Source: MGIIb-P sp963934015 (GTDB taxonomy: Archaea; Thermoplasmatota; Poseidoniia; Poseidoniales; Thalassarchaeaceae). From it: a stretch of 64,000 nt of DNA. Positions 62,255-64,000 of the stretch are shown here, one piece after another; the stretch's first letter is position 1; every line of letters begins with the position of its first letter. The notes beneath the pieces were generated by a model. The model was not told where the DNA came from, did no database searches, and worked only from the letters and a program-made list of their open reading frames with translations. Location of the stretch: NCBI GenBank assembly GCA_963934015.1, contig CAWVWT010000004.1, forward strand, positions 1 to 64,000, read 5' to 3'. Both the position numbers and the translations under genes were made by a program.

Positions 62255-64000
62255 ATGACCAAAGGTCATGGGCGCGGCATCTGGGTTGTTTCCCTACTGC
62301 TAATATCCATTTGCACCCCCCTTGCATCAGCATCTGGAAGCGGTTTGCTATTGTCTGGCTCCAGTTTCAATATTGTCGGCGATCAAGAGGTGGGGGAGGG
62401 TGACATCAATGTCAGCATCGATGTGGTCGCTCACGATGTCAATTCAAATGGTTTCATCGAAATGGTATTCACAGCTGAAAACAACACCCTACTCGCATCT
62501 GATAACCGCAGCGTTGCACTATCTGCTGGACAAATATCAACTGAAATTTTCGACATCTCTACGGTTCCAATCGGGACACACACACTAACATTACAACTCT
62601 GGGGTGATGTTGGTGTCGACTTTGGTAATAATGTGTCACTGATCCAAATATTCGTACAAAAGTTATCCCCTGCAACCGTTTCTATAGAATCTTCAGATGT
62701 TTGGTCCACCATTCCAGTTGATGCTAACACGGGCGAGGCGAGCGGGAATTCAACCTTGCGTGATGGTGATTATGTGTGGGTTATTGCTACCGCTAGCAAT
62801 TCTGGTGATGTTGCTTGGCAGGGAAATGCGACGATTTCAGATTTGATATCCCCATTGTCAACCCAATCAATCAGTATTGACGGCTTGACAACCAATGCGC
62901 TTAATTTCACCATTGGGCCATTGTTTGAAGGTACTCAACAGGTCACGATTGATTTATTGGATAGCCAGACAGTAATCGATTCTGATACCCTTTCGTTAAT
63001 GATTGGTCCACCCCCATTGCCACGCCCAATTCTAACAATGACACCCGAATATGCTAACTCGAACCTCAGCGATTCGATAAATTGGACTATTTCAGTTAAC
63101 AATTCGGGTGAATCTGTATTTGACGGTACCATATACTGTAGCTTTCCACTTGGTGTGGAAATTCTGAACGAATCTAGTTCTATCCCAGTACTATTGAATC
63201 AAACATGGATTCTCAATATGGATGTCCGTCCTGGTGAAATAAGTTGTTCTTTATCGAATTATTCCCGAATTCATATTGATTCGGTTATTACAGCATCTCA
63301 TGTTTATGACATGGCGGCAGGGCACCTGATGCGGGCAGGTGGTGATGGCCTCACTGTATCAGGTGGGCCATTCCATGTTGGCGATCCGGCCCCACTCGCA
63401 ATTCTAGTCCACAATGGTGGAGATTATTCTGGAACGGGTATTCTTGAAGTTAGAGAGGGTGATTCAACAGGGGGTAATATGGGCCCTTGGTCGACGTTGG
63501 AAACTCGGACACTGGAGGTTGGAAGTAGCCTCGAATTGGGTGCCCAATATCTCACGAGCGTATCAGGGGAGCGACAAATTGAGTGGCGTGTCGTCAGTCA
63601 AGATAGTTTGGTAGCTAGTGATTTATCTGGTGCCACCGCCCTCAACATTCAACCCTCGCAATCATTGGAGGTAGGAATCTCTACAATCGATTGGACATTG
63701 GATGGTGGACTTTCCATTGAACTAACAACCATGCTATCTGCGGGGGAAAGCCGATTTGTGCTATTGGAGTTGGGTACCACTGAAGCCTCAGGAAGTCTGA
63801 CTCAAATTTCAACTCAGATTCTTCTTTCACCAGGGCAGAGAACCCTAAACTACAATTTAGGGCAACCCACATCTTCTTCTCACGCTTGGGTAGAACTAAC
63901 ACCGGTTGCGTGGACCTCTTCCACCCTAGCTGAAGGTGAGATTAGCTTGATTCGCCCGAATCCAATACCCGCTGTAATCATTCATTCTGTCAACCCCATC
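62255..64000 (+). CDS. Large secreted protein, 3' end beyond the window
   Basis: 582 codons from ATG 62255 to the window edge with no stop. Signal peptide GRGIWVVSLLLISICTPLASAS. Then repeated Ig/CARDB-like beta-sandwich units (WVIATASNSGDV, TISVNNSGE, ILVHNGGDYSGTG) with many N/S/T/D residues. Probably another surface protein like the ones at 4.7 and 7.8 kb. The rest, including any TM anchor, is not visible. Confidence 0.8.
   Translation, partial: MTKGHGRGIWVVSLLLISICTPLASASGSGLLLSGSSFNIVGDQEVGEGDINVSIDVVAHDVNSNGFIEMVFTAENNTLLASDNRSVALSAGQISTEIFDISTVPIGTHTLTLQLWGDVGVDFGNNVSLIQIFVQKLSPATVSIESSDVWSTIPVDANTGEASGNSTLRDGDYVWVIATASNSGDVAWQGNATISDLISPLSTQSISIDGLTTNALNFTIGPLFEGTQQVTIDLLDSQTVIDSDTLSLMIGPPPLPRPILTMTPEYANSNLSDSINWTISVNNSGESVFDGTIYCSFPLGVEILNESSSIPVLLNQTWILNMDVRPGEISCSLSNYSRIHIDSVITASHVYDMAAGHLMRAGGDGLTVSGGPFHVGDPAPLAILVHNGGDYSGTGILEVREGDSTGGNMGPWSTLETRTLEVGSSLELGAQYLTSVSGERQIEWRVVSQDSLVASDLSGATALNIQPSQSLEVGISTIDWTLDGGLSIELTTMLSAGESRFVLLELGTTEASGSLTQISTQILLSPGQRTLNYNLGQPTSSSHAWVELTPVAWTSSTLAEGEISLIRPNPIPAVIIHSVNPI

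Overview
The window looks like a compact genome fragment from a planktonic marine euryarchaeote, most probably Marine Group II (Candidatus Poseidoniia) or a close relative; this placement is inference. The supporting evidence is an archaeal RNA polymerase operon (H, unsplit B, A', A''), L30e, archaeal purP, an XPD helicase, KaiC-like, roadblock and COG1340-type coiled-coil proteins, a ribbon-helix-helix regulator, and tRNA genes with no encoded CCA. These sit beside several bacterial-looking metabolic genes (branched-chain 2-oxoacid dehydrogenase, hexameric GdhA, proteobacterial-type GshA) and very large calcium-binding-repeat surface proteins. Genes are densely packed, with many ATGA/TGATG overlaps and GGTGA-type Shine-Dalgarno (SD) sites. 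I saw no insertion sequence, CRISPR array or prophage.

Region by region. 1-3618 (-): lipA-bkdA1-bkdA2-bkdB, a lipoylated branched-chain 2-oxoacid dehydrogenase operon cut at the left edge. 3.7-4.6 kb: a pteridine-reductase-like SDR and tRNA-Leu(TAA). 4.7-16.8 kb: two secreted, membrane-anchored proteins, the second 3003 aa with Ca-binding repeats, a transglutaminase-like domain, Ig-like repeats and a DUF4129-like tail. 16.8-20.9 kb: an Hsp20-like protein, an XPD/DinG helicase, a GC-rich structured intergenic element, an RHH regulator and a TerB-like protein. 20.9-25.9 kb: a beta-propeller/Ca-repeat surface protein and gdhA with a structured leader. 25.9-30.9 kb: propionyl-CoA carboxylase (beta subunit and biotin carrier), then the methylmalonyl-CoA mutase B12 subunit, MeaB and a dolichol-kinase-like protein; together these point to odd-chain and branched-chain carbon entering as propionyl-CoA and leaving as succinyl-CoA. 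30.9-34.0 kb: a 37-aa membrane peptide, then AsnB translationally coupled to GshA. 34.0-40.8 kb (-): a quinol-oxidising cytochrome b/Rieske operon in which the cytochrome b C-terminal half is fused to an HdrD-like iron-sulfur protein. 40.9-45.9 kb: a TPR protein, a divergent FtsZ-like protein, a polytopic membrane protein, a Pop5-like protein, and a methyltransferase-biotin ligase fusion. 46.0-55.6 kb: tRNA-Lys(TTT), rpoH-rpoB-rpoA1-rpoA2 and rpl30e. 55.6-64 kb: an unknown protein, purP, a cluster of coiled-coil, KaiC-like, roadblock and GNAT proteins, and a secreted protein cut at the right edge.

The most unusual signals are in the RNA polymerase: the same helix-rich module at the N-termini of subunits H and A'', a zinc-binding-looking insertion of about 130 residues in A', and loss of most canonical zinc ligands in B. 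The cytochrome b-HdrD fusion is also unusual. So is a set of nine short palindromes with centres such as ATA, TAT or TAA. Their arms differ in sequence but stay complementary, and they lie near gene starts, in four cases with the SD inside one arm.
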